A stretch of 64,000 nt of DNA from Citreimonas sp042096055 (GCF_042096055.1 NZ_JBELMH010000004.1:1-64000); one strand, 5' to 3'. Counted from the first letter of the stretch, positions 48,914 to 58,390 are shown. Numbers and translations are program-made. The notes: a model not told the origin generated them from the letters alone.

Positions 48914-51340
48914 CTAGATCGCCAGGCTTGACGTCCGGTGCCGTTCGATCCAGCGCAGGAACGCGTCCTCGGGCATCGGCCGGGCCAAGTGATAGCCCTG
49001 CAGCACGTCGCAGCCCAGCGCCTTGAGCGCGTGCGCCTGCTCCAGCGTCTCGACCCCCTCGGCCGTCAACCCGATGCCGAGCGCGCGGCCCATGTCGGCC
49101 AGCGCCTTGACCAGCGGCGCGCGGCCCGTCCCGGTCTCCTGCGCGATGCGGGTGATGCTGCGGTCGAGCTTGATGCGGTCCGGCCGGATCGCGGAAAGCG
49201 CCGAGACCGAGGCGCGGCCGCTGCCGAAATCGTCGATCTCGATCTCGATCCCGCGGTCGCGCAGCTGCTGGAGCACCTGCGCCAGCTCTCCGCCGAACCG
49301 GTCGAAGTCGATCGTCTCGAGCAGCTCGAAGGCGACATGGCAGGGCCAGTCGCCCTGCGCGTCGATGGTCGAGAGCAGGTCCTCGGCGAACAGCCGCTCG
49401 AGGCTGACATTGACCGACAGGCGCGGGATGTCGTGCCCCAGCCCGCGGATCCGCCGCACCATGGCCATCGCCTCGGCGAAGACGTGCGCGTCGATCTTCG
49501 CCAGAAGGTCGGATTCGGCGGCGACGGGCAGGAAGTCGCAGGGGGTCGTCTCGCCCAGCACCGGATCGTGCCAGCGCACCAGCGCCTCGACGCCGTGCAG
49601 GGCCCGGCTTCGGGCACAGATCTGCGGCTGCAGCCACACCTGAAGCCGGCCCTCGGCCAGCGCCTCGGTCAGGTTGTCGGCGATCACCTTGCGCTTTTCC
49701 GCGGCGACGCGCAGCGCGCTGTTGAAGAATGCGTGGCGCCCGCGGCCGCGCCGCTTGGCATCGTAGAGCGCGATGTCCGCGTCCTCCTGGATCTGGCACA
49801 GCGCGCCGGCCCGGGCCAGCGCGATGCCGACGCTGGCGCCCGAGCGCAGGACCATCGCGCCGTTGCGCGTCGGCTGCGCGCAGGCCTCGATGATCGCGGC
49901 GCCCAGCCGCGTCGCGCGGTCGACGCAATCCGGCCCGTCCAGCACGATCGAGAATTCGTCGCCGCCGATGCGGGCGATGAAGTCGCGCGGTTCGGTCAGC
50001 ATGCGCAGCCGTTTCGCGATTTCGACCAGCAGGAAGTCGCCCGCCGCGTGGCCGAAGGCGTCGTTGATCGACTTGAACCGGTCGAGGTCGATGTGAAGGA
50101 AGCAGACGTCGCCGTCGCCCTCGAGCGTCTGGCCCAGCTTGCGCAGGTGCCGCTCGAGCGACCGGCGGTTGCCCAGGCCGGTTAGCGCGTCGTGCCGGGC
50201 CTCGTAGGCGCTTTGGCGCAGCGCCGCCTCGGTCGCCTCGCGCGCCTCGATCAGGCTGCGCTCGCGGCGCACGTCCTCGGTCACGTCGACGCTGACGCCG
50301 ATGGCGCGCAGGGCGGTTCCGTCGGCGGCGCGGATGATGCGGGCGCGGGAATCCAGCACCCGTTCGGCGCCGGTATCGGTCCGGATGCGGAAGCGGTTCA
50401 CGAAGGTCTCGCCGGTGGCGCAGCTTTCGGCGAACCGCGCCTCGGTCAGGGCGACGTCGTCGGGGTGCACGCGCCGCAGCCAGCCCTCGTAGGTCTGCTC
50501 GAAGCCGCCCGGCGCGATCTCGTAGAGGTCCAGCATCGCGTCGTCCCAGGCGTTCCGGCCCGAGACGATGTCCATGTCCCAAATGCCGAGGCTGGCCGCC
50601 GAGGTCGCGAGCTTCACGCGTTCCACCGACAGGTCGAGCGCCTCGATCAGGCCGGTCTTCTCGGCCTCGCGCTGCCGCAGCGCGGTCGCGAGCGCGTCAA
50701 TCTCGTCGCGCGGGGCGGCGTCGGACATGGTGCCGGCCGGCGCGTAGATCCGCGACAGCCGCTCGATCCGGCGCATCGTCGTCCGCATGAAATACCACGA
50801 CAGGACGAGCGACAGCAGCAGGCTTTTGAGCAGCCCCGCCGCCAGTACGATCGCCGTCCGCTTCGAGAAGTCGGCGGCGGCGACGATCGGGTCGACCTGC
50901 ACGGTGACCCGACCCACGGGCATGTCCAGTTCGTCGACGACCAGCGGGATCTCGGTGCTCACCGGCGTGCTGCCGAAGACCCGGCCGAGGTTCTGCAGCG
51001 CCCAGCGGTCGGCCGGTTGCGACACCGCGACCAGCGTGTCGCCGAAATCGTCGATGACCGAGGCGCCGATCACCGCCGGCTCTTGCACGATGGCGGTCAG
51101 CAGGTCGTGCGCCGCGATCCGGTCGAGCCGGAAGGCCGACCGCGTCAGGCTGTCCTGCAGCGGCTGGATCAGCTTCGCGCCCAGGGTGTCGATCCGCGCG
51201 CGTTCGACGCGCATGTCGGCGTAGATCTGCAGCGCGGTCAGCGCGCTGCCGATCGCAAGCGCGATGCCCGCCGCGGCCAGTGCCAGCTTGAGCGACAGGC
51301 GGCCGCGCGGAGCGGCAGTGGAGGCGGGGGCGTCAGCCAT
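48914..51340 (-). CDS. Membrane GGDEF-EAL protein with PAS domain (c-di-GMP turnover)
   Basis: An 808-aa signalling protein: a first helix at about residues 17-37, a periplasmic sensor domain, a second helix near residues 163-183, a PAS domain (about 230-350, LGIWDMDIVSG to GVSVDVTEDV), then GGDEF (RIGGDEFSIVL, intact) and EAL (GVEALVRWHD; IDDFGSGRAS; EGVETLEQA; QGYHLARPMP). One deviation is ELLETIDF where ELTES is common. Both cyclase and phosphodiesterase sites look largely intact. It overlaps the binding-protein gene upstream by 8 bp, so the two probably form a sensing pair. Confidence 0.92.
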   Translation of the reverse strand: MADAPASTAAPRGRLSLKLALAAAGIALAIGSALTALQIYADMRVERARIDTLGAKLIQPLQDSLTRSAFRLDRIAAHDLLTAIVQEPAVIGASVIDDFGDTLVAVSQPADRWALQNLGRVFGSTPVSTEIPLVVDELDMPVGRVTVQVDPIVAAADFSKRTAIVLAAGLLKSLLLSLVLSWYFMRTTMRRIERLSRIYAPAGTMSDAAPRDEIDALATALRQREAEKTGLIEALDLSVERVKLATSAASLGIWDMDIVSGRNAWDDAMLDLYEIAPGGFEQTYEGWLRRVHPDDVALTEARFAESCATGETFVNRFRIRTDTGAERVLDSRARIIRAADGTALRAIGVSVDVTEDVRRERSLIEAREATEAALRQSAYEARHDALTGLGNRRSLERHLRKLGQTLEGDGDVCFLHIDLDRFKSINDAFGHAAGDFLLVEIAKRLRMLTEPRDFIARIGGDEFSIVLDGPDCVDRATRLGAAIIEACAQPTRNGAMVLRSGASVGIALARAGALCQIQEDADIALYDAKRRGRGRHAFFNSALRVAAEKRKVIADNLTEALAEGRLQVWLQPQICARSRALHGVEALVRWHDPVLGETTPCDFLPVAAESDLLAKIDAHVFAEAMAMVRRIRGLGHDIPRLSVNVSLERLFAEDLLSTIDAQGDWPCHVAFELLETIDFDRFGGELAQVLQQLRDRGIEIEIDDFGSGRASVSALSAIRPDRIKLDRSITRIAQETGTGRAPLVKALADMGRALGIGLTAEGVETLEQAHALKALGCDVLQGYHLARPMPEDAFLRWIERHRTSSLAI

Positions 51341-52136
51341 GATAGCGCGCCACGATCTCGTCGACGGCGCCCGCGGCCTGCAGGACCGCGATCGCGCCGG
51401 CGTAGTCCTCCATCAGGGCGGGCGAGACCGTGTGGCTCGCTGCCACGTAGACGTCGGCGATCGCCACCGGAATGCCCTGCACCAGCCGCTCGGGGTGGCC
51501 AAGATCCTCCCAGATCCAGCGCGCGGCCGAGCGGGTCAGCGCCCAGGCGTCGATCCGGCCCATGCGCAATTGCTGCGTGGTGATCAGCGGCGTGCTGGCG
51601 CGGACCAGGTTGTCGAAGCCCAGCCGCGACAGCATGACGTCCATCGCGGTGTCGGTCTCGACCCCGATGCGGTCCAGTTTGCGCGCCTCGTCCAGCGTGT
51701 CGATCGCTGGCCCGAGCGTATTGAACACGTTGTGCACCGTGTGGGTGCGCGCCACCCACGCGCAGGAGCGTTCGCGCGCCGGGCTGCGGAAATAGGCCGG
51801 CAGCAGGTGATCCTCGCGCCGCATGATCGTCTTCACCGCCCGCGCGAAGGGCACGAAGGTGATGTCGAGCGAGCGGCCCGACAGCGCCGCGGCGCGCTGC
51901 AAGATCTCGATCGACAGGCCGGGGCGGTCGGGGTCCTGCATCATGAGCGGCGGGTAATAGGCGGCCACCACCCTGTCCGGTAAATGCGCCGCCAGCGACG
52001 GCGCGGCGAGCGTCGCGCAGGCCAGCGCGCCCGTCAGCACGGCTCGCCTGCTGGGGGCGTACTCTGGCCCGTATGCGGGCCTGCGCGACGCTGGCCGCGC
52101 GTCGCGGCGCCGCCCTGCGGCGGTCGGGTCCGGCAT
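51333..52136 (-). CDS. Periplasmic solute-binding (SBP_bac_3-like) protein
   Basis: A 267-aa secreted protein. A twin-arginine-like signal (SRRAVLTGALACATLAAPSLAAHL, from about residue 29, split at LAAPSLAA) is followed by a type II periplasmic-binding fold: AYYPPLMMQDPDRPGLSIEIL, then a repeat of the domain with ASTPLITTQQLRMGRIDAWALT. There are no permease genes nearby; the next gene is the GGDEF-EAL protein, overlapping by 8 bp. It probably senses an extracellular ligand and signals through that protein rather than transporting. The start at ATG 52136 is preferred over longer frames. Confidence 0.8.
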   Translation of the reverse strand: MPDPTAAGRRRDARPASRRPAYGPEYAPSRRAVLTGALACATLAAPSLAAHLPDRVVAAYYPPLMMQDPDRPGLSIEILQRAAALSGRSLDITFVPFARAVKTIMRREDHLLPAYFRSPARERSCAWVARTHTVHNVFNTLGPAIDTLDEARKLDRIGVETDTAMDVMLSRLGFDNLVRASTPLITTQQLRMGRIDAWALTRSAARWIWEDLGHPERLVQGIPVAIADVYVAASHTVSPALMEDYAGAIAVLQAAGAVDEIVARYHG

Positions 52137-52502
52137 GTTCGTTTCCAAGCGGTCTGGCCTGCGGACAAGAGTGTGTCCCCGTCCCGGGACCGTGCCGTTC
52201 ACGGATGGCCTGAACGGCAATGGCCCTTCGAGAGCGCCGGCGGCGCATGCGGAGACTTCGCCGGCACGTTGGGCGGAATTCGTTTAGGAGTCCTTAACGG
52301 TCGCGCGACGGCCAAGGCGGACGCGACGTCCGCGCAAGATGTCGCCGGTTGTTCCGGTATACGGATCTTAGTTCTGAATAGCGGTGCGGATGCTTGCCGC
52401 GATGCGCGGCATAGCCTACGACTGGGCGTCGAACGTTTCCGGGTGGCGGCCCCGTGGTTCGACCGCGGATGTGGGCCGCCCCGGTTGAGGGGGAGAGAAG
52501 AC
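52137..52502. other. Intergenic region (366 bp) with regulatory site
   Basis: Divergent spacer between the binding-protein/GGDEF-EAL operon and the catabolic cluster. It contains the IclR-like palindrome at 52351-52367 and a GGGGGAGA Shine-Dalgarno before 52503. I see no coding sequence with proper codon bias and no RNA gene. Confidence 0.6.
52351..52367. promoter_or_regulatory. IclR-like palindromic operator, copy A
   Basis: GTTCCGGTATACGGATC: half-site GTTCC, seven bases, then GGATC. It lies 136 bp before the dihydroxyphthalate-decarboxylase-like gene. It is one of four similar 17-mers between 52.3 and 62.4 kb, all in intergenic regions. Confidence 0.6.
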
Positions 52503-53492
52503 GTGTCCACGCTGCCGCTGACCATCGCCACGACCGATTACGATCATTTCCGCGACATCCGCACTGGCGCCGTGCGCCCCGAGGGGGTCGACCTCAATTG
52601 GCTGCTGCTGGGCCACCACGAATGCTTTGCCCGGATGACCGCGAACCGCGAGTTCGACCTGTCCGAGATGTCCTTCGCCAAGTTCTCGACCCAGGTCACG
52701 CGCAAGGACAGCGATCTGATCGGGCTGCCGGTGATCTGCTCGCGGCTGTTCCGGTTCTCGTCGTTCTACGTCAACCGCAAGTCGGGCATCGAGAAGGTCG
52801 AGGACCTGTACGGCAAGACCGTCGGCAGCCCCGAATGGGCGCATTCGGCGGCTGTCTGGATCCGCGGCTGGATGCAGAACGACCTTGGCATGGACATGAC
52901 CCGCATCCGATGGGTGCAGGCCGGCGCCAACGCGCCGGGCCGCGAGGAGAAGGTCGAGCTGAACCTGCCCGACGGGATTGAGATCGACCGCGTCAAGGAC
53001 AAGTCGCTGTCCGAGATGCTGGCGAGCGGCGAGCTCGACTGCGCGATCATCGCCCGTCCGCCGACCTGCTTTCTCGAAGATCACCCGGACGTGGTGCGCC
53101 TGTTCCCGGATTTTGTCGGCATGGAGGAGCAGTACTTCGCCGACACGGGCATCTGGCCGATCATGCACATCGTCGCCATGAAAAAGTCGGTGCACGACGC
53201 ACACCCCTGGGTGGCCCGCAATTTGTTCAACGCCTTCGACGAATCCAAGCGCCGCAGCGTCGAGCGGCTGCTCGACCCGGCGGTGTCGCGCTATCCGCTG
53301 GCCTGGCTGCCCACCTACGGGCGGCGCATGCAGGGCATCTTCGGCAAGGACCCGTTTCCATTCGGAGTCGAGCCCAACCGCAAGACGTGGGAGATGATGG
53401 GGCTCTACACCCACCAGCAGGGCATCGCGCACCGGCAGTTCACGCCCGAAGAGATCTTTCCCGACAGCGTCAACACGCGGGTCATCATCTGA
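52503..53492 (+). CDS. 4,5-dihydroxyphthalate decarboxylase-like protein
   Basis: A 329-aa protein of the Pht5 family, which uses a periplasmic-binding-protein fold in the cytoplasm to decarboxylate 4,5-dihydroxyphthalate. No signal peptide is present. The start LPLTIATTDYDHFRDIRTGAVRPEGVDLNWL (quoted in part: IATTDYDHFRDIRTGAV) and the middle YVNRKSGIEKVEDLYGKTVG fit the family. The start is GTG 52503 with GGGGGAGA 5-10 nt upstream. No phthalate dioxygenase is visible, and the gene is followed by two class II aldolases and AroE, so the true substrate may be another ring or enol acid. A binding-protein role is less likely without a signal peptide. Confidence 0.75.
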   Translation: MSTLPLTIATTDYDHFRDIRTGAVRPEGVDLNWLLLGHHECFARMTANREFDLSEMSFAKFSTQVTRKDSDLIGLPVICSRLFRFSSFYVNRKSGIEKVEDLYGKTVGSPEWAHSAAVWIRGWMQNDLGMDMTRIRWVQAGANAPGREEKVELNLPDGIEIDRVKDKSLSEMLASGELDCAIIARPPTCFLEDHPDVVRLFPDFVGMEEQYFADTGIWPIMHIVAMKKSVHDAHPWVARNLFNAFDESKRRSVERLLDPAVSRYPLAWLPTYGRRMQGIFGKDPFPFGVEPNRKTWEMMGLYTHQQGIAHRQFTPEEIFPDSVNTRVII

Positions 53493-53505
53493 CGGCGCCG
53501 CGCTT

Positions 53506-53522
53506 GTTCCGGTATGCGGTAT
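53506..53522. promoter_or_regulatory. IclR-like palindromic operator, copy B
   Basis: GTTCCGGTATGCGGTAT lies 74 bp before the first class II aldolase and 14 bp after the preceding stop. Its left half is identical to copy A and its centre to copy C. Confidence 0.6.
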
Positions 53523-53595
53523 GCAGTTCCAATTGACGTGGCCGCGCCGCGCGTCGCGGGGCTAGGCTTCGGAAGGAGGAGACGAGGGAGGATCC

Positions 53596-54342
53596 ATGAG
53601 CGCGCATCCGACATCCGGTGGAGCGGTCGAGGCCGGCGTGCTGGCCGACCTCGCGGCGGCCAGCCGCATCCTGGCAGCGCGCGGCGTCGTGGACGGCTTC
53701 GGTCATGTCTCGATGCGTCATCCGCACGCGCCCGACCGATACCTGATGGCCCGCGCGATCGCGCCCGCGCTGGTCACCCCGGACGACATCGTGGAATACG
53801 ACCTCGACAGCACGCCCTGCGCCGCCGACGCGCCGAAGGGCTTTCTCGAACGGTTCATCCACGGCGAAATCCTGCGCGCCCGGCCCGACATCCATTCGGT
53901 CGTGCATTCGCATTCGCCCTCGGTGATCCCGTTCGGCCTGACGGACGTGAAGATGGGCGCGATGTTCCACAACGCCGCCTTCCTCGCGCAGGGCGTACCG
54001 GTCTTCGACATCTCCGAGCGCTTCGGCGAGACCGACATGCTGGTCTGCGACTGCGCCAAGGGCGTGGCGCTGGCGGAAAGCCTGGGCGACAAGGACATCG
54101 CCCTGATGCGCGCGCACGGCTCGGTCGCCTGCGGGCCCAACCTGCAGGTCGCGGTGTTCCGCGCCGTCTACACCGAGGTCAGCGCCCGCATCCAGCACTG
54201 GAGCCACGCGCTGGCCGGCGGCGGCCCCATCGCGGCGCTGAGCCCGGCCGAGGGCGCGCTGGCCGACGTGCCGAACCAGACCGCCGGGTTGCGCGCCTGG
54301 GACCTGTGGCGGTCCGAGATCCGCGAGCAGACCGGCTGGTGA
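53596..54342 (+). CDS. Class II aldolase/adducin family protein
   Basis: A 248-aa zinc-dependent class II aldolase-fold enzyme. The N-terminal DGFGHVSMRHP loop, catalytic-Glu region GFLERFIHGEIL, metal motif VVHSHSPSVIPF (HxH) and AHGSVACGP (third His) are all present. Enzymes of this group act as aldolases or decarboxylases (for example 3,4-dihydroxyphthalate decarboxylase). A GGAGGAG region precedes the ATG. A second, shorter homologue follows after 10 bp, which suggests two successive steps or a heteromeric enzyme. Confidence 0.85.
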   Translation: MSAHPTSGGAVEAGVLADLAAASRILAARGVVDGFGHVSMRHPHAPDRYLMARAIAPALVTPDDIVEYDLDSTPCAADAPKGFLERFIHGEILRARPDIHSVVHSHSPSVIPFGLTDVKMGAMFHNAAFLAQGVPVFDISERFGETDMLVCDCAKGVALAESLGDKDIALMRAHGSVACGPNLQVAVFRAVYTEVSARIQHWSHALAGGGPIAALSPAEGALADVPNQTAGLRAWDLWRSEIREQTGW

Positions 54343-54352
54343 CGGAGGAGAC

Positions 54353-55036
54353 ATGAGCGAGACCGAGGACAAGAAGGCGCGGCTGGCCCTGGCCCTGCGC
54401 ATGCTCGAACGGGCCGGGATAGTCGATCACAACGGCCATGCCAGCATCCGCCTGGGCGACGACCGGATGCTGATCAACATCGGCGCGCGGCCGCGCTGCC
54501 GGCTGACCGCGGCCGACATCTGCACGATCGACTTAGATGGCGCGGTGATCGAGGGCGACGGCAAGCCGCCGCTCGAGTTCCACCTGCACGCCGGCATCTA
54601 CCGCGCGCGCCCCGACGTCGGCGCCGTGGTGCACGCGCATCCGCGCTGGTCGACCTACCTCACAATGACGGGCCACGACTACGCCCCGGTCTACGCACAG
54701 GGCGTGCTGGTCTACCCGATGCCCGTGCTCGACACGCCGGACTCGATCAACTCGCCCGAGATGGCGGCGCGGATGGCGGACGTGCTGGGCAACCGGCCGG
54801 CCGCGCTGATGAAGGCGCACGGCTCGGTCGCCGTGGGCACCGACATCACCGAGGCTTTCGTGCTGGCCACCTATATCGAGGAAAGCGCCGAGCGGCAGGT
54901 GCGCGCGATGCAGATCGGCACGCCGTACCGGTTTTCGGAAGACGAGATTGCCGCCTGCACGCAGAAGCTGCGCTCGCCCGCGCTGTTCGCCAAGACCTGG
55001 GATCATTTCCAGGCCAAGCTGGAGGACGGATCATGA
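54353..55036 (+). CDS. Class II aldolase/adducin family protein (second copy)
   Basis: A 227-aa paralogue of the preceding enzyme: VDHNGHASIRLGDDRM, PPLEFHLHAGIY (Glu), VVHAHPRWSTYL (HxH) and KAHGSVAVGTD. The sequences are clearly different, so this is not a recent duplication. The stop overlaps the aroE-like start (ATGA), coupling it to a dehydrogenase. The substrate is unknown. Confidence 0.85.
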   Translation: MSETEDKKARLALALRMLERAGIVDHNGHASIRLGDDRMLINIGARPRCRLTAADICTIDLDGAVIEGDGKPPLEFHLHAGIYRARPDVGAVVHAHPRWSTYLTMTGHDYAPVYAQGVLVYPMPVLDTPDSINSPEMAARMADVLGNRPAALMKAHGSVAVGTDITEAFVLATYIEESAERQVRAMQIGTPYRFSEDEIAACTQKLRSPALFAKTWDHFQAKLEDGS

Positions 55037-55884
55037 GCGCGCAGGACCGCCCCCGTCTGGCCGCCGTCATGGGCTGGCCGGTGATGCATTCCCGCTCGCC
55101 CCTGATGCACGGTTACTGGATGGAGCGGCTGGGCCTGACCGGCGGCTACGTCCCCCTCGCGATCGAGCCGGGTGCGCTGGCGCCGGCGCTGAAGGCGCTG
55201 CATCCGCTGGGCTTCGCCGGCTGCAACCTCACGATCCCGCATAAGCAGGACGCGCTGGCCATCGTCGACGAGATCGACGAGGTCGCGCGGCGCATTGGCG
55301 CCATCAGCTGCGTCGTGGTCCGGCCGGACGGCACGCTGTTCGGCACGAACAACGATTGGCTGGGCTTCCTCGGCAACCTGTACGAGGCGCAGCCGGACTG
55401 GCGCGCCGACGCTGGGCCGGTCACCGTGATCGGCGGCGGCGGCGGCGCGCGCGCGATCGTGCACGCGATGCTGTCCGAGGGCGTGCCCGAACTGCGGCTG
55501 GTCAACCGCACGCAGGCGCGCGCGCAGCAGATCGCAGACACGTTCGGCGGCCCGGTCACTGTCCTGCCGTGGGAGGACCGGCACGACGCACTGGACGGCG
55601 TGACGCTCGCGATCAACACCACGAGCCAGGGCATGGTCGGGATGGAGCCGCTCGACCTGCGGCTCGACGCGCTGCCCGCGGACGCCATCGCAGCCGACAT
55701 CATCTACACCCCGCTCGAGACGCCGTTCCTGGCGGCGGCGAACGCCCGCGGCAACGCCACAGTCAACGGGTTGGGCATGCTGCTGCACCAGGGGCCGCCC
55801 GCGTGGAAGCTGTGGTTCGGCCTGACCCCCGAGGTCACGCCCGAGCTGCGCGCGCGGCTGGAACGCAGCATCCTGGGGCGGTGA
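55033..55884 (+). CDS. aroE: Shikimate dehydrogenase-like protein
   Basis: A 283-aa shikimate/quinate dehydrogenase family enzyme. The substrate site has HSRSPLMH (residues 19-26), CNLTIPHK with catalytic Lys71, and TNNDWLGF with catalytic Asp108. The nucleotide site has GGGGGARA and VNRTQARA, the latter typical of NADP-specific AroE. Since it sits in a catabolic operon behind two aldolases, it may oxidise shikimate, quinate or an analogue rather than serve aromatic amino acid synthesis; a housekeeping aroE is probably elsewhere. Confidence 0.82.
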   Translation: MSAQDRPRLAAVMGWPVMHSRSPLMHGYWMERLGLTGGYVPLAIEPGALAPALKALHPLGFAGCNLTIPHKQDALAIVDEIDEVARRIGAISCVVVRPDGTLFGTNNDWLGFLGNLYEAQPDWRADAGPVTVIGGGGGARAIVHAMLSEGVPELRLVNRTQARAQQIADTFGGPVTVLPWEDRHDALDGVTLAINTTSQGMVGMEPLDLRLDALPADAIAADIIYTPLETPFLAAANARGNATVNGLGMLLHQGPPAWKLWFGLTPEVTPELRARLERSILGR

Positions 55885-55912
55885 GCGGGGCCGCGACCCG
55901 CCAGGGCCGACG

Positions 55913-56824
55913 ATGAGCCCCGAGACCTTCGGCCAGATCCTCGCCGTCTGCTCGGCCGTCAGCTTCGCACTGGCCAACGTCTTCATCTCGCGCACCACCC
56001 GGTCGGGCGGCGACAAGGGGGTGATGTTCTCGGTCCTGGTCACGATGGCCTTTTCGGGCGCGCTGTGGCTGCTGCTCGAGGCCGGGGGCGGCGGGCTGTC
56101 CGACGCGCCGGATTTCTGGCGTGGCTTCGGCTGGTTCGTCTTCGCCGGCGTGTCGGCCATGGTCTTCGGCCGCAGCCTGGTCTTCGAATCGCTGCGCCGG
56201 CTGGGCGTCACCCGCGCGACGGCGGTCAAGCGCCTGAACCCGTTCTTTTCGGTGGCGCTGGCCGCGGTCTTCCTGTCCGAGGCGATCACACCGCGCGGCG
56301 CCGCGGGGATGGCCGCCATCGCCATCGCCTTCGCCGTGCTGATCCATCAGAGCTTTCGCGACCGCGGCAAGCTCAACGTGCAATCGCCGGCGCCGTCGTC
56401 CTATCTGTTCGGGTTGGGCGGCGCGATGGCCTACGCGGTGGCCTACGTGGCTCGCGCGGCCGGGCTCGACCACATGCCGGCGCCCGCGTTCGGCACCTTC
56501 GTCAGCGCCGTGTCGGGCTTCGTGGTCTTCGCTGGCATCGCTGTCGTCTCGACCCGTTACCGCGGCTATTTCGCGAACATTTTCAGCAGCCTGGACCGCT
56601 GGATCGTGCTGGGCGCGATCATGGTTTCGGGCGGGCAGATCCTGCTGTTCGCAGCCCTTGCCTACGAAAGCGTGTCCACCGTGGTGATGATCGCCTCGGT
56701 CGAGATCTTCTTCTCGATCATCCTGTCGGTGCTCGTCTTTCGGAGCGAATCCGCGCCGCGCTGGCCGGTCCTGGCCGCCGCCGCGCTGGCGATGGTCGGC
56801 GTCGTGCTGGTGGCGACGGGATGA
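55913..56824 (+). CDS. EamA/DMT family permease
   Basis: A 303-aa protein with ten predicted helices arranged as two EamA repeats, for example SAVSFALANVFISRTT at the start of repeat 1 and LGGAMAYAVAYVARAAGL at the start of repeat 2. The drug/metabolite transporter superfamily includes importers and exporters of small metabolites. It starts 28 bp after aroE and is probably the last gene of that operon. Confidence 0.87.
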   Translation: MSPETFGQILAVCSAVSFALANVFISRTTRSGGDKGVMFSVLVTMAFSGALWLLLEAGGGGLSDAPDFWRGFGWFVFAGVSAMVFGRSLVFESLRRLGVTRATAVKRLNPFFSVALAAVFLSEAITPRGAAGMAAIAIAFAVLIHQSFRDRGKLNVQSPAPSSYLFGLGGAMAYAVAYVARAAGLDHMPAPAFGTFVSAVSGFVVFAGIAVVSTRYRGYFANIFSSLDRWIVLGAIMVSGGQILLFAALAYESVSTVVMIASVEIFFSIILSVLVFRSESAPRWPVLAAAALAMVGVVLVATG

Positions 56825-57266
56825 GCGGGCGTGCCGTTAGCGCAGTCACTCAAAGCGTTCCGCTATGCGGATAGGCGTCCCATTGACTGGGATGGCGGAG
56901 TATGCAGAGTTGGTAGGAGAAAACGGAACGCGCGGAGGGGAGGCCACGCGACGTGCTCGTCGGGAACAGCGAAACGGGCTTTCGGCCCTTGACGAGGAAT
57001 CGTCGGCCAGCGGCCCGGCAGAGGCTTTCGCCCGGGCCGCGACACGCCGATCGGCACACCGGTTTCGAACGCGGGGCGGTGCCCCGTATCCGCCGGGCGG
57101 CGGCACCGTCGCCCACGGCTTTGTCGGTATCGAGGGTTTCGGTTTTTCGGTGGTCGGGCCAGGCGCCCGCCGCACCGTGCTCGCGGTACGCGAGACATGC
57201 ATGCACGCCCCGCGGGGCGGTCGTGTCAAAGCAGGCGCCGAATGGCGCGAACCAGGGAGGAAGCAC
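56825..57266. other. Intergenic region (442 bp) before the TTT transporter operon
   Basis: Contains IclR-like copy C at its 5' end (56857-56873), followed 9 bp later by a TTGACT hexamer (56883-56888) without a clear -10. It also has two G+C-rich hairpins (57071-57085, and the palindrome CGCCCCGCGGGGCG at 57206-57219) and a GGGAGGA Shine-Dalgarno before 57267. The frame open through it lacks convincing protein character. It probably holds a long 5' untranslated leader. Confidence 0.6.
56857..56873. promoter_or_regulatory. IclR-like palindromic operator, copy C
   Basis: GTTCCGCTATGCGGATA: TTCCGC and GCGGAT form the inverted halves around TAT. It lies 33 bp after the EamA stop, at the head of the intergenic region that precedes tctC. 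Confidence 0.65.
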
Positions 57267-58304
57267 ATGAAAAGAACGTTTCTGAAGGCGCTCGCCGCGA
57301 CCATCGTCGCCGGCGCGACCGCCGGTTTCGGCGTCGCGGCCCAGGCGCAGGACGCGGCCGAATTCTACGACGGCAAGGTCATCAAGTGGATCGTGCCCTA
57401 CGATCCGGGCGGCGGCTACGACGAGTACAGCCGGATGCTCATTCCCTACATGGAGAAATATACCGGTGCCCGCGTTGATATCGTGAACATGCCCGGTTCC
57501 GGCGGCATGAAGGGCGCCGTAGAGATCTTCAACTCGCCCTCGGACGGGCTGACGGTCGGCATCATCAACGGCTCGGCCATGGTGACCAACCAGCTCGCCG
57601 ACATCGCGGGCGCCGACTACCGCGTGGGCGATTACAACTACCTCGGCCGCATGGTCGCCGACCGCCGCGTCTTCGTGGCCAGCGACAGCAGCGGCATCCG
57701 CTCTTTCGAGGATTTCCGCGACAACGGCATGACCGAGATCGTCGGCGCGACCGGCCTCGGCGGCTCGACCTACGTGGACGCGGTCATCGCGGGCGAGGTG
57801 CTCGACATGGAGCAGCGCGTGGTCCACGGCTTCGACCGCTCGGGCGACATCCGCACCGCCATGCTGCGCGGCGACGTGCACGCGATGTGGGGCTCGATCG
57901 GCTCGGCGCTCGACGGTATCAACCAGGGCGAGCACTACGTGATCCTGCACGGCGAGAAGAACCCGACCGGCGTGCTGGAAGGTGTGCCCAGCGTCTACGA
58001 CATCGCCGCCGACATGGAGAACGCCGAGGAGAAGATCCAGATCCTCGAAAGCTGGGATGCACTGTCCGCCGTCGGTCGCCCGGTCGCGGCACCTCCGGGC
58101 GTGCCCGAGGATCGCATGGCGTTCCTGCGCGACGCGTTCGAGCAGGCGATGAACGACCCCGATTTCGTGCAGGAAGCGCAGGAGGCCAAGCGCGACATCC
58201 TGTTCGCCTCGGGCGAGGAGATGGGCCGGATCGCCAAGGCGGCGACCGAACTGTCCCCCGAGATCGAAGACCTGTTCGTGAGGGCCATTCGCGGCGAGAT
58301 CTGA
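57267..58304 (+). CDS. tctC: Tripartite tricarboxylate transporter binding protein
   Basis: A 345-aa TctC/Bug-family periplasmic receptor. The signal peptide ends at GVAAQAQD (about residue 28). The typical strand IKWIVPYDPGGGYDEYSR and NMPGSGGMKGAVEIF match the family, although FDRSGDIRTAMLRGDVHAMWGS is closer to the larger TctC-like subgroup. It supplies substrate to TctA/TctB encoded next. The ligand is probably a carboxylate handled by the enzymes of this cluster. Confidence 0.88.
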   Translation: MKRTFLKALAATIVAGATAGFGVAAQAQDAAEFYDGKVIKWIVPYDPGGGYDEYSRMLIPYMEKYTGARVDIVNMPGSGGMKGAVEIFNSPSDGLTVGIINGSAMVTNQLADIAGADYRVGDYNYLGRMVADRRVFVASDSSGIRSFEDFRDNGMTEIVGATGLGGSTYVDAVIAGEVLDMEQRVVHGFDRSGDIRTAMLRGDVHAMWGSIGSALDGINQGEHYVILHGEKNPTGVLEGVPSVYDIAADMENAEEKIQILESWDALSAVGRPVAAPPGVPEDRMAFLRDAFEQAMNDPDFVQEAQEAKRDILFASGEEMGRIAKAATELSPEIEDLFVRAIRGEI

Positions 58305-58390
58305 TCGACGCGGAGACCATGTGAACCCGCCCCTGTCGCGCGCCGGCAGGGGCGGTCACCAACGCAAGGCGCTGGCTCAGAGGACGGGCA

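Noticed and set aside
56865..57266. An N-terminal extension of TctC reading through the intergenic region
   Set aside because: The TctC signal peptide begins at ATG 57267 with a proper Shine-Dalgarno, and the upstream frame is low-complexity and Arg-rich.
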